The position numbers were made by a program, and so were the translations under genes. DNA of 64,000 nucleotides from Holacanthus passer (Eukaryota; Chordata; Actinopteri; Pomacanthidae), in contig JAFREQ010000045.1 in assembly GCA_025331565.1 (NCBI GenBank), positions 620,001-684,000 on the forward strand, read 5' to 3'. The first letter of the stretch is position 1; each line of letters opens with the position of its first letter. The notes beneath the pieces are model-generated. The model saw only the letters and a list, made by a program, of their open reading frames with translations, was not told the DNA's origin and searched no databases. This document shows, piece by piece, positions 1 through 12,420 of the stretch.

Positions 1-15
1 TGGAAATGTACTCAC

Positions 16-480
16 CGAGCGGGAGTAAAATGTTGCAATAAAAATGTGATATGGCTCAAAATACAGTATGGCGGTGCGAGCTGAGATGCTGAGCCTTTTT
101 TCTCTAGATCTCTGCCTCCAGTTCTGTCATGTGACTCATTCAGCCCCGACTTCCAGCAATGAGAGACCAGTGTCGAACAGCTGATGCTGGATGCTCTCCT
201 AACGGCTCGGCTCTCTCCCAAAGTAAAAAAGAGGTAGTCCTTATCATCCCACAGTTATGACTGAGCTGCCTCTGTGTGTTTTCCCTTCTCCTTCTTCCTC
301 TTTTTTTCTCCCCCTTCCTCCCCTTGTTTAAAGATGCAGAGCTGCGGATCCAGACACGCTTTTGATTTCATTCAGGGAGAAGCTTCTTATGAGGACTGAA
401 GGAGAGAGGCGTGCGGGTTGTTACAGTGGGGGTGGCCAGCGTGTGTGCGTGGAGGATGTTTAAGAAAAACACGACTGCAT
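16..480 (-). other. Candidate non-coding first (5' UTR) exon with splice donor
   Basis: Read on the minus strand, the block runs from about 480 down to 16 and ends ...CCGCTCG|GTGAGTA, a near-perfect vertebrate splice donor (GT at complement of 15-14). The body is richer in GC than the flanks and contains a long purine run (complement of about 285-330, GAGGAAGGGGGAGAAA-like), common in 5' UTRs of neuronal and developmental genes. ATG codons within it soon meet stops, for example ATGAGTCACATG then TAG near 110-140, so it looks untranslated. A 69-codon open stretch (12-221) has no ATG at its upstream end and runs into the intron through the donor. The transcription start is not defined; 480 is a guess from composition. 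The gene would continue left of the window and is not recognised. Confidence 0.35.
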
Positions 481-564
481 CATGCTGGGATTAGCTGAGA
501 GAGCCGAGGGAGTGCTGCACCGAAACGGCACCATCATACCTGTAATATCATGGGAGAGTGTGTG

Positions 565-2700
565 AGGATGAAATGAGGCGGATAGGACACACAAGCAACA
601 GCATGAGACTCAGCCGAGCTCTGTCCACGGTCCTGAACCTGCACACGGTCTGAGACTGAACACGGTCCTCAGACTGAACATGCTCTGTCCGTGGTCCTGA
701 ATCTGAACATGCTCTGTCCATGGTCCTGAATCTGATCATGGTCCACTGAGGACCAGCAAACAAAGTGTTGGACTAACATCATCAACCAGCTTTTTAATTA
801 AAACCATTCATAGATGTGTCTCAATTGCATCCTGCTAATTCTGAGCAGGTTTGGAGATTTAAGCCAGAATGTATACTGAAATTATTTTTAAGCTTCTTTC
901 GATGCAAGACAATTGAGGAGATGGGAAAAACAATAAATTGCAGATGACATCTTTGGAAAATCTTTGTTTGTCTCTAAGTTCAACTGGAAGCAACATTATG
1001 AAGCAGCAGTGTCAACACGAATTGTATTAGTATGAAATGTCTTGTGTGATTATGATGAGACAGTTTGTACGGTGCATACTGAGCTCTGTTCATGGTGCTG
1101 AAACTGAACATGGTTCACATCATCAACTGACATAACATCAACCAGCTGTGTTCATGTGTGGTTCGGTTTAGAGCAACAGTGTCCACATGTCCCAAATGCA
1201 TCCTACTAACAATTTCTAAGTTTGTTCTGTGATTGCACTTCTTTAAATCACAAATAAAGCCAGAATGTCAACATATTGCAGATGATGGTAAAACAATTGT
1301 GTGAACAACCCAGAAAACAACAAAATGACTATGAAGCCTTTGGAAAAACATTTAAAAAAAAAAAAAATTGGCAGCAACATTCTGAAGTTGCAGTTTGATT
1401 GACATTCATTGTCAACACATATTGCATCATTGCCTCTAATACTTTAAAATTGAAAAAAAAAAAAAAAAAAAGCCTGAACACATACTAAATCCCCCAACAA
1501 CAAAACCACTATGAAGTCTTTGGAAACAAAGACAGACAAATTAGACACATTTAATTGGCAGCAACATCATAAAGCCACAGTGTCAACACACATTGTGTCA
1601 TTGCCTGTTAGTATAAAATGGCTGAGTATGATGATGAGACAGTTTGTATAGAGCATACTGTAAACAATTAGTACATAGTTTGGAATAGATGCAGGGCTTT
1701 TAATATTGCAATATAATATGTACAATATTTAAAAATTTTAAAATTGTCGATGATGGTAAAACAATTGTGTGAACAACTATGAAAAAAAACTGGATGACTA
1801 TGAAGCCTTTGGAGATTTTTTTTTTTAAATTTGGCAGCAACATTGTGAAGTTGCAGTTTGATTGACATTCATTGTCAACACATATTGTATCATTGCCTGT
1901 TAGTATAAAAAAAGCTAAGTATCTCAATAATAAGACAATGTGTACAGTGCATAATAACATCATCCAGCTCTGTTCATGGTGTTAGAGCATAATTCAGTTT
2001 ACAACAAACAGTAGTGTCCATAGCTGTGTCCCAGTTGCATCCTGCTAACTGAGCTGGTTTGGAGATTGTACTACTTCAAATCCAGTATATGCATGCATAC
2101 TAAAAATGATTGCATTTTAATCTTCCCATGATGCAAGAAAATGGAGGAGATGCTCACAGCTGGAAAACATTTAAACAAATTAGGGATGATGGTAAAACAA
2201 TTTTGTGAGCAACCCAGAGAACAACAAAATGACTGAAGTCTTTGGAGAAACATGTTTGTCTCTATTAGAGAAGTTGGCAGCAACGTTCTTAAGCTGCAGT
2301 TTGATTGGCGTTCATTGTCAACACATATCGTATCATTGTTAGTTAGTTAGACAGTTTGTATCGTGCATACTGTATACAGTGAGTACATAGTATGGAATAG
2401 AGGCACATCTCTACTTTTAACACACAGCTCTGTCCATGGAGCTGAAACTGAAATGCAGCAGATCTAGGACACACAAAAAAAAAAGATCACCCAGCTCTGT
2501 CAATGCAGCTTAAAGAGACGAAGCACAAAACACTGATTACGAACCATGGTTTCGCCACTGTCTGTGTGAAACTGAGCGAGTAAAGAATCATTTAGAACAA
2601 ACAAAGAAAATATTCTCAACAACCCCCAATTAGAGAGTGTGGCACAATTTAGAGCAAGCAAACAACAGCATGAGAGTCAGCGCCGACGGATTCACTGCTC
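565..2700. repeat. Decayed tandem array of ~450-500 bp monomers
   Basis: Five or more related units follow each other in one orientation: about 565-1080, 1081-1443, 1471-1700 (partial), 1740-1958 (partial), 1959-2425, and the start of another at 2427-2480. Shared blocks in order are: an AGCTCTGTTCATGG box (617, 1081, 1969, 2427); a TTGCATCCTGCTAA block (826, 1195, 2036); GATGATGGTAAAACAATT (1281, 1750, 2186); an ACTATGAAGCCTTTGG-like block; TTGGCAGCAACAT; TGTCAACACATATTG; and GACAGTTTGTA with GCATACTG at the unit end. Copies differ by many substitutions and internal A-runs, so the array is old. A motif like AGCAACAGCATGAGACTCAG at 594 recurs at about 2664, suggesting both array ends preserve the same flank. 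No coding potential is seen. The family is not recognised. Confidence 0.75.
617..745. repeat. 29-bp minisatellite inside the tandem array
   Basis: Units of 29 bp of the form GCTCTGTCC(G/A)TGGTCCTGA followed by ATCTGAACAT occur at 617-645, 682-710 and 711-739, with shortened CGGTC...AGACTGAACA units between. The same box appears only once per monomer further along the array, so the local expansion happened after the array formed. Confidence 0.7.
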
Positions 2701-5439
2701 ACTACAGAGACGATTTTATTTAGAGGACGATGTAATGTATTGGATGGATTAAAAAAAGATTCAGCCACAACTGGGGCGATTTCTTTAATATGGCATCATT
2801 TAAGTATACAGCTTGTTGCATTATAGAATAGTATCTGCTGCACTGGGTGTAATAATTCTCACTACTACAAAATGGCAAATGTACATTAAAATGGAGATGA
2901 ATGAATCAATCGATTCATGTCATAAAGCAGCTGATTAACTTCCACAGTTTGTTACCACCAATTGTTGTCTACTTTTGACATTGCATTATGGGACATTTGA
3001 GTCCGCTACAGAGGGTAAACTTGATGTTTTATTAGAGCAACTAGTTAATGATTTTGGACATGAAGCACCCACCGCCCTCGTCTATGTTTCCGAAGCTGAG
3101 AGAATTTGCAGCATTATTTGAACAAACAATAGTTTCATGCTCTTAATGTTGTCCGGCTGTGCCCGCGATGCTGAAACTGGGCGGCTTTCACAGAATACTA
3201 AATGTGCCCAACCAGGCATCACAGATAGAGAGACAATGCAATAATTTATTCATGTACGGCCGAGAACAGAAAAGAGATGACTGTAGGATTTAAAGGCATT
3301 TTGGATTCATCGCACCTACATGACTTCCTGCAAAAAAAAAAAAAAAACATCTCTCTCTTTCTCTCTCTCTCTCATTTGTTAAATAAATACACCTGAGAAA
3401 TGTAGGTTAGGCCAGACAGGAAAGTAATAATGTGTTATTGATGCATTAACGTCTGACTGCAGTTGTCAGACAAAATTCAGCACAAGTTCATGTAACACGA
3501 AGTGCTGGAGACAACTGTCACCATTCATTCATCAGAGCTGTGGTTGGTGCACAGTTTCCACCTTAAGCACTGTCTAATTTAATTTACTTTTCAGATCACA
3601 TCCAAACCTTTGGGAGGCACAGTGTAACATGCTTTACTGTATCCAAAGAATACATTGGGTGTTCAAGAACAGTGATCAAACTTTCCTTGAAGCAGAATCT
3701 AGCACCTTATCACTGAGTGTGTTTACCTCTGCTTTCATTTAGCCATCAGAGCCTGTTAAGAGGCTTTGGCAACACACTGTACTGCACTGTGTTTTTTTTT
3801 TCCTATCTCATCTGGTGTTAGATGTCAACGGTGTCATAGCACATTGGTCTTTGTGGCTATAAACTAAACTTGACGGTCAGCGTGTTGCTGCGCAGGACAT
3901 GTCAGACCGTAATTATCGATGCCTGGGGGTGTTCATGACCTAACTAACTGTCAATGAGGTGATTCAGAAAGCTGCAGAGGTCTAACATAAAACTTGGATA
4001 GTAAATAGATAAAGATAGGCGCCAGCACGTGGGCAGAGCAGAGGTGACAATGAAAGTGATGCAATTAAACCAGCCAGAATAATTTCTTATAATCCAATAT
4101 CACTTTATAATAAACTATGACTGATGCATGACATCGTTATTGACAAACAGCCAATTGGCTTAAAATCAACCTTTCTCCCAGTTTAATGCCGCGTAACTTT
4201 TAAGGGGGGCGCTCTGGAAAATATGCAGGTAAATAAAGAATTTGTGTCTCACTCGACATGATTTATACACATGTGACCATAAACACGGGAGATGCTGTCA
4301 TGTTTACTGCGATACACATTCAGGTTTGGGGTCCGTGCTGTTTATCAGCCACGCTGGTGCATCAGAAAGAGACTCGCAAGGTTAAAGAAATGCCCTTTAT
4401 GAATATCTGAAATAAGAAATATCAATCACATCAACCTTTTGACACAGGCTCATGTATGAGATAAGCAGCAGCTGCCCGGCAAAAGACGACAAAAACACAT
4501 TTTCCATTTCTGTACCTGAGTCTCGGTGTGTTCACCATTGGTGGTTTTTGAAAATTAAATAAGGTTTGCAGCTAAATGAAATCATAATTCATAACTGTGG
4601 TATGAAATCCCCTTCAGTACGGCAACGTGCAAGGACCGCTCATCGCCTTCGGCCATAAAGAGCCAAAACATGTGGGCTTTTGGGCCTTTCCACACATCCA
4701 GAGAATTTCCTCTTGAGATGCATTAATCAATATGGATTAGTACATTATTTATTGGCTGAAGTAAAGTGCAACATACAGCAATGTAGAAAAAAAAAACAGA
4801 AAATGATTTTCTTTGAGATTCAGTTAAACAGTTATATAATATATCATCCATGACCCCTCTCAGTAGTTTATTACAATAATAATAATACATAATAAATCCG
4901 CCTTTTCTGTATTTTGTGTGATATTTTGTGTTAAACTTCTATCATGTATAGTAATAGGACGCTCATCCCCCTCGTGGCTGAGGCCCACTCCAACATGTGG
5001 CAGAGCATGGGATCCTGTGGCAATACAAAAAAAAAAAAACCTATGGACTGAATTAATTTCCTTTATTAAAGCAATGAGAGGATTTGTATTCTTTAATTAC
5101 CATTTTGTCAAGGAGTCTGCAGAAATCGTGCAGGATATTTTAATCAAAAATAAATGGAGTGTGCACACATAACTGTAAGGGGATTTAATGCTCATTACAA
5201 TAAATGGGTTACATTTACAAATCTAGAGCTCGAGGTGGAAGGATTATATCAAATAATTCAAAATGAAAATATACTTGAAAGCCTTTCTTTGCATCGCCTG
5301 TGTTTGCTAATATCAGACTACAGGTTTAGTAAAATCATTGCAGGAGAGGCTTTTTTTTCACCACTGTGCATATTTTAAAGGTTGGGAATGTGCTTGGGTG
5401 GGCTGGAAAAATGTCAAGCAACGCGTTTTAGCTATCAGA
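2701..5439. other. Non-coding unique DNA with a possible conserved element
   Basis: No gene is seen. The first few hundred bases keep faint resemblance to the preceding tandem array (for example GCTGAAACTGGGCGG near 3171). A poly-A plus (TC)n tract lies at 3331-3373. The stretch 4590-4780 has balanced composition, with a GAGATGCATTAATCAATATGG-like homeodomain-rich core near 4715, and looks like a conserved non-coding element. The open frames at 4918-5378 are short, AT-driven and lack splice or codon signals. Confidence 0.5.
3331..3373. repeat. Poly-A followed by (TC)n simple repeat
   Basis: A run of about 15 A is followed a few bases later by CTCTCTCTTTCTCTCTCTCT. It is a low-complexity tract with no evident insertion boundaries. 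Confidence 0.9.
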
Positions 5440-6254
5440 CTCGATTGAATGGATCTCCCGTGTGTTTATGTGGCGCCTTCATTTTCATTCTTTCTTCCCT
5501 TTCAATGGCTGCACTGTGTCCGAGCTGACTGACCCACGGCCGCCTGTTGGGACGTGAGGGAGGCTTACTGACACGAACAGCCACCCTGCAGAGGATCCTC
5601 ATGTTTCACTCAGAGAGGTCTGGCAGATATTTCAACTAAAACCATCCGCCTCCGGTGCCACATAAGACGACTGCAGGTTTACATCAGGTAATTAGGAAAT
5701 AAATGACTAGTTCTTTGATTTGTCTTAAATCCTTAAGCATTTCAGGAAATCAAACCACATTCTGATGATATTTATTGCCTCACAACATCCATTTTGATGT
5801 AAATGGCCTTCACAATAAAAGGGGATTCACAGGAAATAACGCATGCAATCCAGTGTTTTTAATTTATCGTTCATCATCATTCATCAGCCTCCCGAGTCAC
5901 CTTTCACTCTCTACACTGTGTCATAGCTGCATCGAATTCCTGCTAATGCAAACCCAACATTTCCTACTGCGACTGTTTCACGTTCAAAGTGTTCAGCTGG
6001 TGAAACACTGGGTGGACTTTATTGTGAAGCAGCCACAGACAATGCAATGTATTCATCACCGAGTTTAGTAGCTGATCACTCATCAAAAAATGCATCTTCA
6101 ACAACACATGGACAGCTTCGGCTTTGTTTGGCAGCGGATCACTTTCAAATATTGCAGGATGTAATGGAACAAGAAGGAGAAGGAGCGTGACAAACTCCAC
6201 TGTGCCAGCTGTCGTGTGGAAAACTACTTGTGGCTGTGACAGTGTGGAAGTGGG
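5440..6254. other. Non-coding, partly conserved-element-like
   Basis: There is no gene. 5440-5680 is GC-richer, with mixed E-box and GGCCGCC content; 5760-5870 is an AT-rich block containing ATTTATCG and GGGATTCACAGG. Open frames on both strands (5775-6068, 5964-6200) overlap each other and do not resemble a protein. Confidence 0.4.
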
Positions 6255-6575
6255 GTAAATGGGGGAATGCTTCTTGGTTGGTCAGACATGGGTCAGAAAA
6301 CAGAGAGAGGAGTCCAGAGAACAAGCAAAGTCAAAGGAAACACAGAAATGGCTGGAAAGCTTGACATGAGCACAAAGACGATCTGGCAAACAAAGGAGCC
6401 TTATATACACTGGGAGGGAGGGACACAGGTGACACTAATTGATAATCCTAAAGGAGGGAAAAAGACAAAGACAGGAAATGGAGTCAACAAAGACACCTGG
6501 GGAAATTATTCTTCAAAATAAAACAGGAAACAACCACATAAATAACCCAAAGCCATGACAGCAGCATGAAGTCAC
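6255..6575. repeat. Teleost interspersed repeat fragment (ACACAGGTGAC / AAAATAAAACAGGAA type)
   Basis: The order GACGATCTGGCAA, CTTATATACACTGG, GACACAGGTGACACTAATTG, GGAGTCAACAAAGACACC, TTCAAAATAAAACAGGAAAC, AGCCATGACAG matches a medium-copy repeat I recognise from percomorph genomes. The source element class is uncertain (possibly part of an LTR or hAT-type element). The 84-codon open frame at 6267-6521 is part of this repeat and not a gene. Confidence 0.7.
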
Positions 6576-7849
6576 ATCATGGGTATTAATGGCATCATTG
6601 ACTGACTCCTTGATTAAAGCAGTGTGAGTTTGTTTGGCTGTAAACACATTCTCAAGTTGCTCTTTGTGTTGTATTTCTGAAAAAAGTAGCTGCTCAAGAA
6701 GCGTTTTAATCCACACCGGTGACCGTCTCCAGATCAATCTGCGCTGAAACCGTATGATTATAATTTTAAAGCTAATATGTGTAATCTTAAAACATTATCA
6801 GTAATTCACATTTTATGAAAATGATTGATAACAGTAAGACAAACAGCCGGACGATTGGCCGCTTCCACCATACTTTGACCTGCATTTTACAGGTCAACCA
6901 TCAGGTCAAAATGCAATACAGCACAAAACAGGAAGAGGCCACTAACGAACTCTTTCTTCCTTCAGAGCGAAGACACAATGAGATGGTGCCCCTGCTCAGC
7001 AGTATAATATTTAATGGGACTGTCATCAGTATGCCATACTACAAAGGACTGTCAACTCTATCAGAGAGAGAAGCAAAGGGCCACACTGTTCTTTATGGGA
7101 CAGCATGTTCCACCATCTTTGTTCCTCTGTCTAACCTTCAGCTTCAGATCCAGCGCAATGAAAAAAGCATCTCATTATGACAAGAGCATATATGATACTG
7201 TGGTTTATTTATTTAGCTCGACAGTATGTTTCTGTCCATTTATGGCTTTATTTATAGATCGAAATGGGATCCAGGCGGTAATAAAGCAGATGTTGGAACC
7301 AGTGCAGGGTTTAAATGAGATAAAGTGTCTTTTTGACTTTCATTTGTACGTCAGGAAGCAGCTTCATCAAAGTCACAAACTGACATCGATGTATCAGCTT
7401 TTCGGGAGATACAGAAACATAAGCTCCTGACTTGTGATCCATAATCTTTTCCTCAAGTCAGGTAAACAGAGCAAAGCCTTTTATGTGGAACTTGGCAGCT
7501 GCAATATTATATCACACTGATTAGTAAAAATCTCAGGTGATATATTCGAGATTTACATTATTCTGTGCGAGTGCAAGATCATTTTTAGGTTATATTGAGC
7601 GTGACATTCAGAAGGTCACACTTCTGTTTTCAGCTTAATAAGTTTGATACCAACTATATCTAAATTACTTTGCCCAGAGTACATATACTTAAGGACACTT
7701 TGGTCTGATATCTGTGTAATTGAATTCTGAGTTTAATATTAGACGTACATTGTATTTGTAAAGACCAATGTCATTCGAGTCAGTTAAGCGTGAAGACTTG
7801 AAGTTTGAAGATGAAGGTGAAGGTGTGGAGTCTCGAGGCTACATGAGCA
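6576..7849. other. Non-coding unique DNA, nothing recognised
   Basis: AT-rich sequence. Two overlapping plus-strand open frames (6815-7180, 121 codons; 7014-7430, 138 codons) lie in different frames. Neither shows domain-like composition, a convincing start context or splice sites, so they are treated as chance frames. Confidence 0.5.
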
Positions 7850-8010
7850 GCTACTAGCAGAACACGTCCGACCCAACTATTGTCTGTTGAGGTGCATTGT
7901 GGGTAATGCAGACACCGGCTTTTGTCAAGGAAGAAGAATGTGCGGAATAAAAAAGACGATATCTCTGCATCTGCCGCATCGATCTGCTCCTAAAACTGTC
8001 CATTGTGAGT
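7850..8010. repeat. Possible old teleost repeat (GTGCATTGTGGGTAATG block)
   Basis: The string GAGGTGCATTGTGGGTAATG followed by CACCGG, then AAGAAGAATGTG and GGAATAAAAAAGACG resembles a repeat seen in other fish genomes. The match is from memory and the ends are not defined. Confidence 0.35.
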
Positions 8011-9031
8011 CCGTCAGTGTTTTAGGAGCGCAGGGCTAAATCGGCGATGTACTCCAAACGAGCAGAATAAATTGTTGGAAGTGATTTATCGACCGTTCCC
8101 CCGGATTCTTTGCGCTAAAAGAGTTTGAAATGATTTATGTAAAATGTACGCTTTAGCTGGAAAGCTTTACATTTCTCAAATCTATCTCTCTAATGGAGTT
8201 GGAGATATGTGATGGAGATTACAAGTGCAAAAGTATTAACTTTTAGTCAGCACATCTACAATTATGACAGTTATGAGAATGAGACCCAGGTTGAAAAATG
8301 TCTGAACCTTCCTTTCATAGTCTCCATTTATTCTTCTTTACAATTAAGGTATTGTCTTTGCTTCACTACTGGAGATAAATGATCGAGATGCAGGAGAGGC
8401 CACAGACATCCCGAACCCAGATAAATATTCTTTTTGAAAGGCCCACATTTGTTTTTATCTATGCCCTTGTTGACTGCATTTGGTTGTTTGTCTGTTTGCT
8501 TGCTATATGTGCACTGGAATTGAATAGTCAAAGCCGTTCTCATCAAAATAACAGTCAACAGTTGTTGTAATTCTCATGCAAACCAGGACGCTCTCCTCTG
8601 TGTCGGCTGGCTGCGAAATAAGACCCAATTACAGGCGTTCTGTATTCATTCACACTGTGTTTTCCTTCCCCTCCCAGTAATGCTCATTTTGATGTCTTGT
8701 CAAGAGAGGTAAACAAAAGTATGAATTGACAGGTCAAAGGTTCAGACACACACAGACGGTCAAATAGCCGAGCAGACAGACACGCACACGCCCGGACACA
8801 AAACTTTACCAATTTATCCTCAGCGCGCCGCACGGCCATCTTCCAGCATTTACTCTCCCAATTAAGTTTAGAGAAAGAGGAGTGTTGAGGAAAATGTTGG
8901 CCTCTGCATTGAATTAATCGAGCTCAGTCTGTGACAAGGAGCGGGAAAAAATAGCTCGCATCGTTACATCCTGATGAACAAAATAATTGGCTTTGAAAAG
9001 GGAGATAAACAGTCCCAATTGAAACACACAC
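8011..9031. other. Non-coding unique DNA
   Basis: No gene or repeat family is recognised. 8570-8900 has conserved-element-like texture (AAATAAGACCCAATTACAGG near 8616, CAATTAAGTTTAGAG near 8859) and a short run of CACACAGAC/CACGCACACG near 8745-8800. Confidence 0.4.
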
Positions 9032-9056
9032 AAAAAAAAAAAAAAAAAAAAAAAAA
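9032..9056. repeat. A25 homopolymer
   Basis: A run of 25 A preceded by CACACACA. No retroposon body is recognised immediately 5' of it on either strand, so it is called a simple repeat. Confidence 0.9.
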
Positions 9057-10282
9057 TGGAGGACGCAGAGCAAAGAAGAAGAAGAAAGCTCTCTCCAAAC
9101 AGATGCACGCACCTCTGATGTACTTACCTTGTTAACAGCGGTTAGATTAATTGTCACATCGCGCGGGGATATTTCCATTTCGCCGTGACTGCCACGGCCG
9201 CCCACAGAGACTGAGGCGGGATGACCTTTTCACCACAAAGCAGCGGGACTCTCCTGGCCACTGCACGGCCAGGAGCATGGTGGGACGGAGACGGGCTCAT
9301 TGTGCCGCGTGTGCCCTTTGGATAATTAACATAAGTACATGACAGTTAATTTGTTTGCAGCATCACTGTTCTTCTGTGTCCTGTTCCTGTTCTCCGCGGT
9401 GTTGCTGCATCACACATTAGAGCAGACAGCATGTGTTCCTGAGGATTCAGGTGGGGACAGGATTTCTGATAATGGACACCTCATTGGACTTTTTCGCAGA
9501 TGCTAAACCATTTAAGTGCTTTGTTTGATCACAGGAGCATGAAATTGGTCCAACTGTGACTGTTGGGACTAAATTGCATGTTGTTAAAACTATATCAGAT
9601 AACTGGCTTTTAATCTGTTATTTAAAAACCGCTTTACCTGCTGCATAAGCCGGTTTGTGCATGATTGTTTCTCAAACTTGTCACAAATTGGTGTCGTCTT
9701 CCTGTCCTGAAGACCCTGAAAAATCTTCTTGATAAAATTCTTACTACGAGCAATGGAGTTCAACATGGACACAAGATTTTCTGCCAAAGTTACATCAGCG
9801 TTATTTCATAGGAGAGATTTCAGTATTTGTTTGTTTGTTTGTTTGTTTTTGTCTCGTCTTGTTGGTGATCACATATTTCACACTAATCAGAGTTTAGCAT
9901 CATTCTCGTGAATCAAAATATGAGTTTCTGAATGTGGAAATCTGAATAAATAATCGTACCTTATTCAGTCACGAACTTGAACTTTAATGTCACGGAGACA
10001 CTAAAGATTTCAAACCACATTTTCAGGAGCATTCAAAATATCATACCTGAGTATTTTTGTTCCATGCATACCGTGTTCACTCCAGCCAGATATATAATAG
10101 GATAATAGAACATACTTGGATTCAGCGTGAAAATATATGTTGATGGACGTGATTGCTGCCTCTTCTCCTTCTTTGCTCTTTTCTGAGTGCCCATAATAGC
10201 AAAGGAGCTGCTAGGTACGACTGAACATGCTGCACAAAGTGAGATTATGTAATGGTGAGTGTCATTATTTGTCATCCGTGGA
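9057..10282. other. Non-coding with a conserved-element-like block at 9130-9350
   Basis: 9130-9350 is GC-richer with ordered motifs (GCGGTTAGATTAATTGTCAC, then near 9320 GGATAATTAACATAAG) and is a good candidate conserved element. A (GTTT)n tract is at 9827-9850. The rest is featureless AT-rich DNA. Confidence 0.45.
9827..9850. repeat. (GTTT)n microsatellite
   Basis: Five to six perfect tandem GTTT units, then a T-run. Confidence 0.85.
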
Positions 10283-10465
10283 TGTGGGGAGAGAAAAAAA
10301 AAAAATCACCTGAAATTGTCAATTTGTCCTCAGGATTTTCAAGGCCATTTAGGAAATGTACGGAGGATGACTTGGTATTCAAGCCTTGTATGTTTCCCAT
10401 TTCTATGTCTGCCTGCAAGTGTGGAAAAAAAAAAAAATCACCTGGAATAAGTCACCTCTGATTTG
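10250..10465. repeat. Degenerate ~130-bp direct duplication around A12-13 tracts
   Basis: A motif GTGG(a few bases)A12-13 TCACCTG(A/G)AAT occurs at about 10275-10315 and again at about 10415-10448, with a TGTC..CCTG(C)..TGTGG leader in both. The spacing is about 130 bp, so an old tandem duplication is possible; the rest of the unit is too diverged to be sure. Confidence 0.35.
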
Positions 10466-11852
10466 CTGCCTCTGATGCGTCTGTGTTGCTGAAAATGAAA
10501 AATTAACTCGGCTCAAAACAGGAGTTAGGAACCGTGCCCCTGTAGTCGATGTTAAAGGAAAATCTAAAAGCCTGTCCAGCGTTTCACCGTGAAACTACGC
10601 TGGTTGTTTTAGCCACAAGGCTGCTGTCACACCTTTGGAAAAAAAATAAATGCTACTGTACAAGTTATGATGTATTATATTTTATTACCTGCTACAAACC
10701 TGATACGACATCAAGCTGCATCCGTCTTGCAAAGCCTGAATTAGGTGTGACGGTGGTGTACTATTTGTCAATGTAGGACTTTTCTGTTTAACAGGGACGT
10801 CGTCCACTCTATTTCTTTCTTAACATTTTTTTATTGTATTTTTGACAGGGGAGTATTTTGCACGGCCGATGCTAGCAGCGCCGGTAACAGCCTGATGGTT
10901 AATTAACTAGCGTGTGAAAACAAAGCGCTCCTGTTTGTTCAGGTAAATTGAGCCGAGTTTTCTTAAGCAACAGTTAATGTTGATGAATGAAGGCCGAAAC
11001 TTAAAGACAAGAAAGGACACTGTAGTCATAATCTAAATTTGGAAACAAAACTGCTTCATTAGACTGATTACTCTTAATTTCATAGCTGACTGGAGCTTCA
11101 TTGAAGCCAGTTATGTTTTTGAAGAATCCATTTAAATATATCTTTCTTGCTCAGTATTTGCTGTACGATGAACCAGACATGGTTTCTATTGAACGTTTGT
11201 TTTTGTGCCTCAACTAATTCCTGATTTTGACTTTATGTCCAAACCTTTACTAGTTAAAAGTTTACCTCAAGGTAGTTTTGCTGACTGATACATATCTGCT
11301 GTTGAATTTCACTTCACTTCACTGGAACCTGTATTTTCTTCCTTATTCTGCCACATTTTACTCATCATACTCCCTGTTTCTTATGAAACACCAGACAAAA
11401 AAAACACAAACGCTAAAAAAAAAAAAAAACATCTTAATAATCTGTTATTCTCATGTTTTGTGTTATGGATTTTTACCACCGAGATGTAACATCGATTCTA
11501 TTGCACATCTATTAGCAAAACAAGCACTAAAGAGGGGAGTCATAATGAGGTCATTCTTTAGACTCATTGAGTCAAGGTGAAATGTGAGAGTGAGTTAATC
11601 AATTATGCAAACCTGTTATGCATGATGGGCCATGAGGCTGAAACCGCCTTTGTCTCCTCTTAGGGTTGTGCTAGATGTTGAAGTTGTTACACATATATCA
11701 CATTATCTACTACTGTTTATACATTTTTTTTCTCACTTAATGTGGAATAGTTTGATTTTAAGTTTAGTTTTGTCAGAGCTTAGTAATAGAAGCTGAACAA
11801 GCTTTTTGAATGGTGGACCAAAAGAGGCGAAAGAGGGGAATGTGCTTAGTGT

Positions 11853-11858
<6 letters not shown>
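10466..11858. other. Non-coding AT-rich unique DNA, nothing recognised
   Basis: Short open frames only, none with protein character. A14 run near 11416-11430. Confidence 0.55.

Positions 11859-11884
<26 letters not shown>
11859..11884. repeat. (GT)13 microsatellite
   Basis: Perfect dinucleotide run of 26 bp. Confidence 0.95.
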
Positions 11885-12420
11885 CCAGGCTCATCTCCAA
11901 CCGAGGCTACATGCTCACTCGCTCCAGCCAAACTGGAGGCTTTTTCGGTTTCACTTTGTAGGCACAGGTGCTTCTGGAAGGAGGGCTCCCAGCGGCGGCG
12001 GCAGAAGCCATGGACATCCTTCTTAATCAGATTCTGCAGAAGCTGATAGTGAAAGAGGCCAGAAGTACTTTGGCAGCCGTGCAGGTCTTCCTTAAACACA
12101 TCCTCCTGAAAGCAGAGGGCAAGAGAGCTGAAGGAAGCTCGCCTGCTATTGTTCCTTCCCATTGAACCTAGCTGTGGTGGTGAATGGCTTTTTCTGGTGC
12201 CGCTGGCGTGTGAGGCTCGCGGCGAGCTGACTAGCTTCCAGCCTCAGCCGCGTGCCACGAGCCTCTTGGCTTTCAAATGCCCACAGTGCTGCGGCTTTGC
12301 AGCAAAGGCCACTTGGACCTGCAGGATCGGGCTGACACGATTTAAATTTCACAACCTGTAGACTTTCAAGATACCATCTTACAACATCACAGGCTCTGTA
12401 TAAGTGAGAAATGGAAAGCA
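11885..12420. other. GC-richer stop-poor block, function unknown
   Basis: This ~500 bp block is clearly richer in GC than its surroundings, with GGCGGCGGCAG at 11994. It is open in several frames on both strands (11773-12162 minus, 11968-12165 plus, 12149-12361 plus, 12146-12421 minus), which follows from composition. None of the translations has recognisable protein character and no paired splice sites frame a consistent reading frame. It could be an exon of a long non-coding RNA or a conserved element. Confidence 0.3.

Noticed and set aside
6267..6521. 84-codon plus frame
   Set aside because: It lies within a recognised teleost repeat.
8914..9205. Minus-strand frames with poly-Phe
   Set aside because: Artefact of the A25 run.
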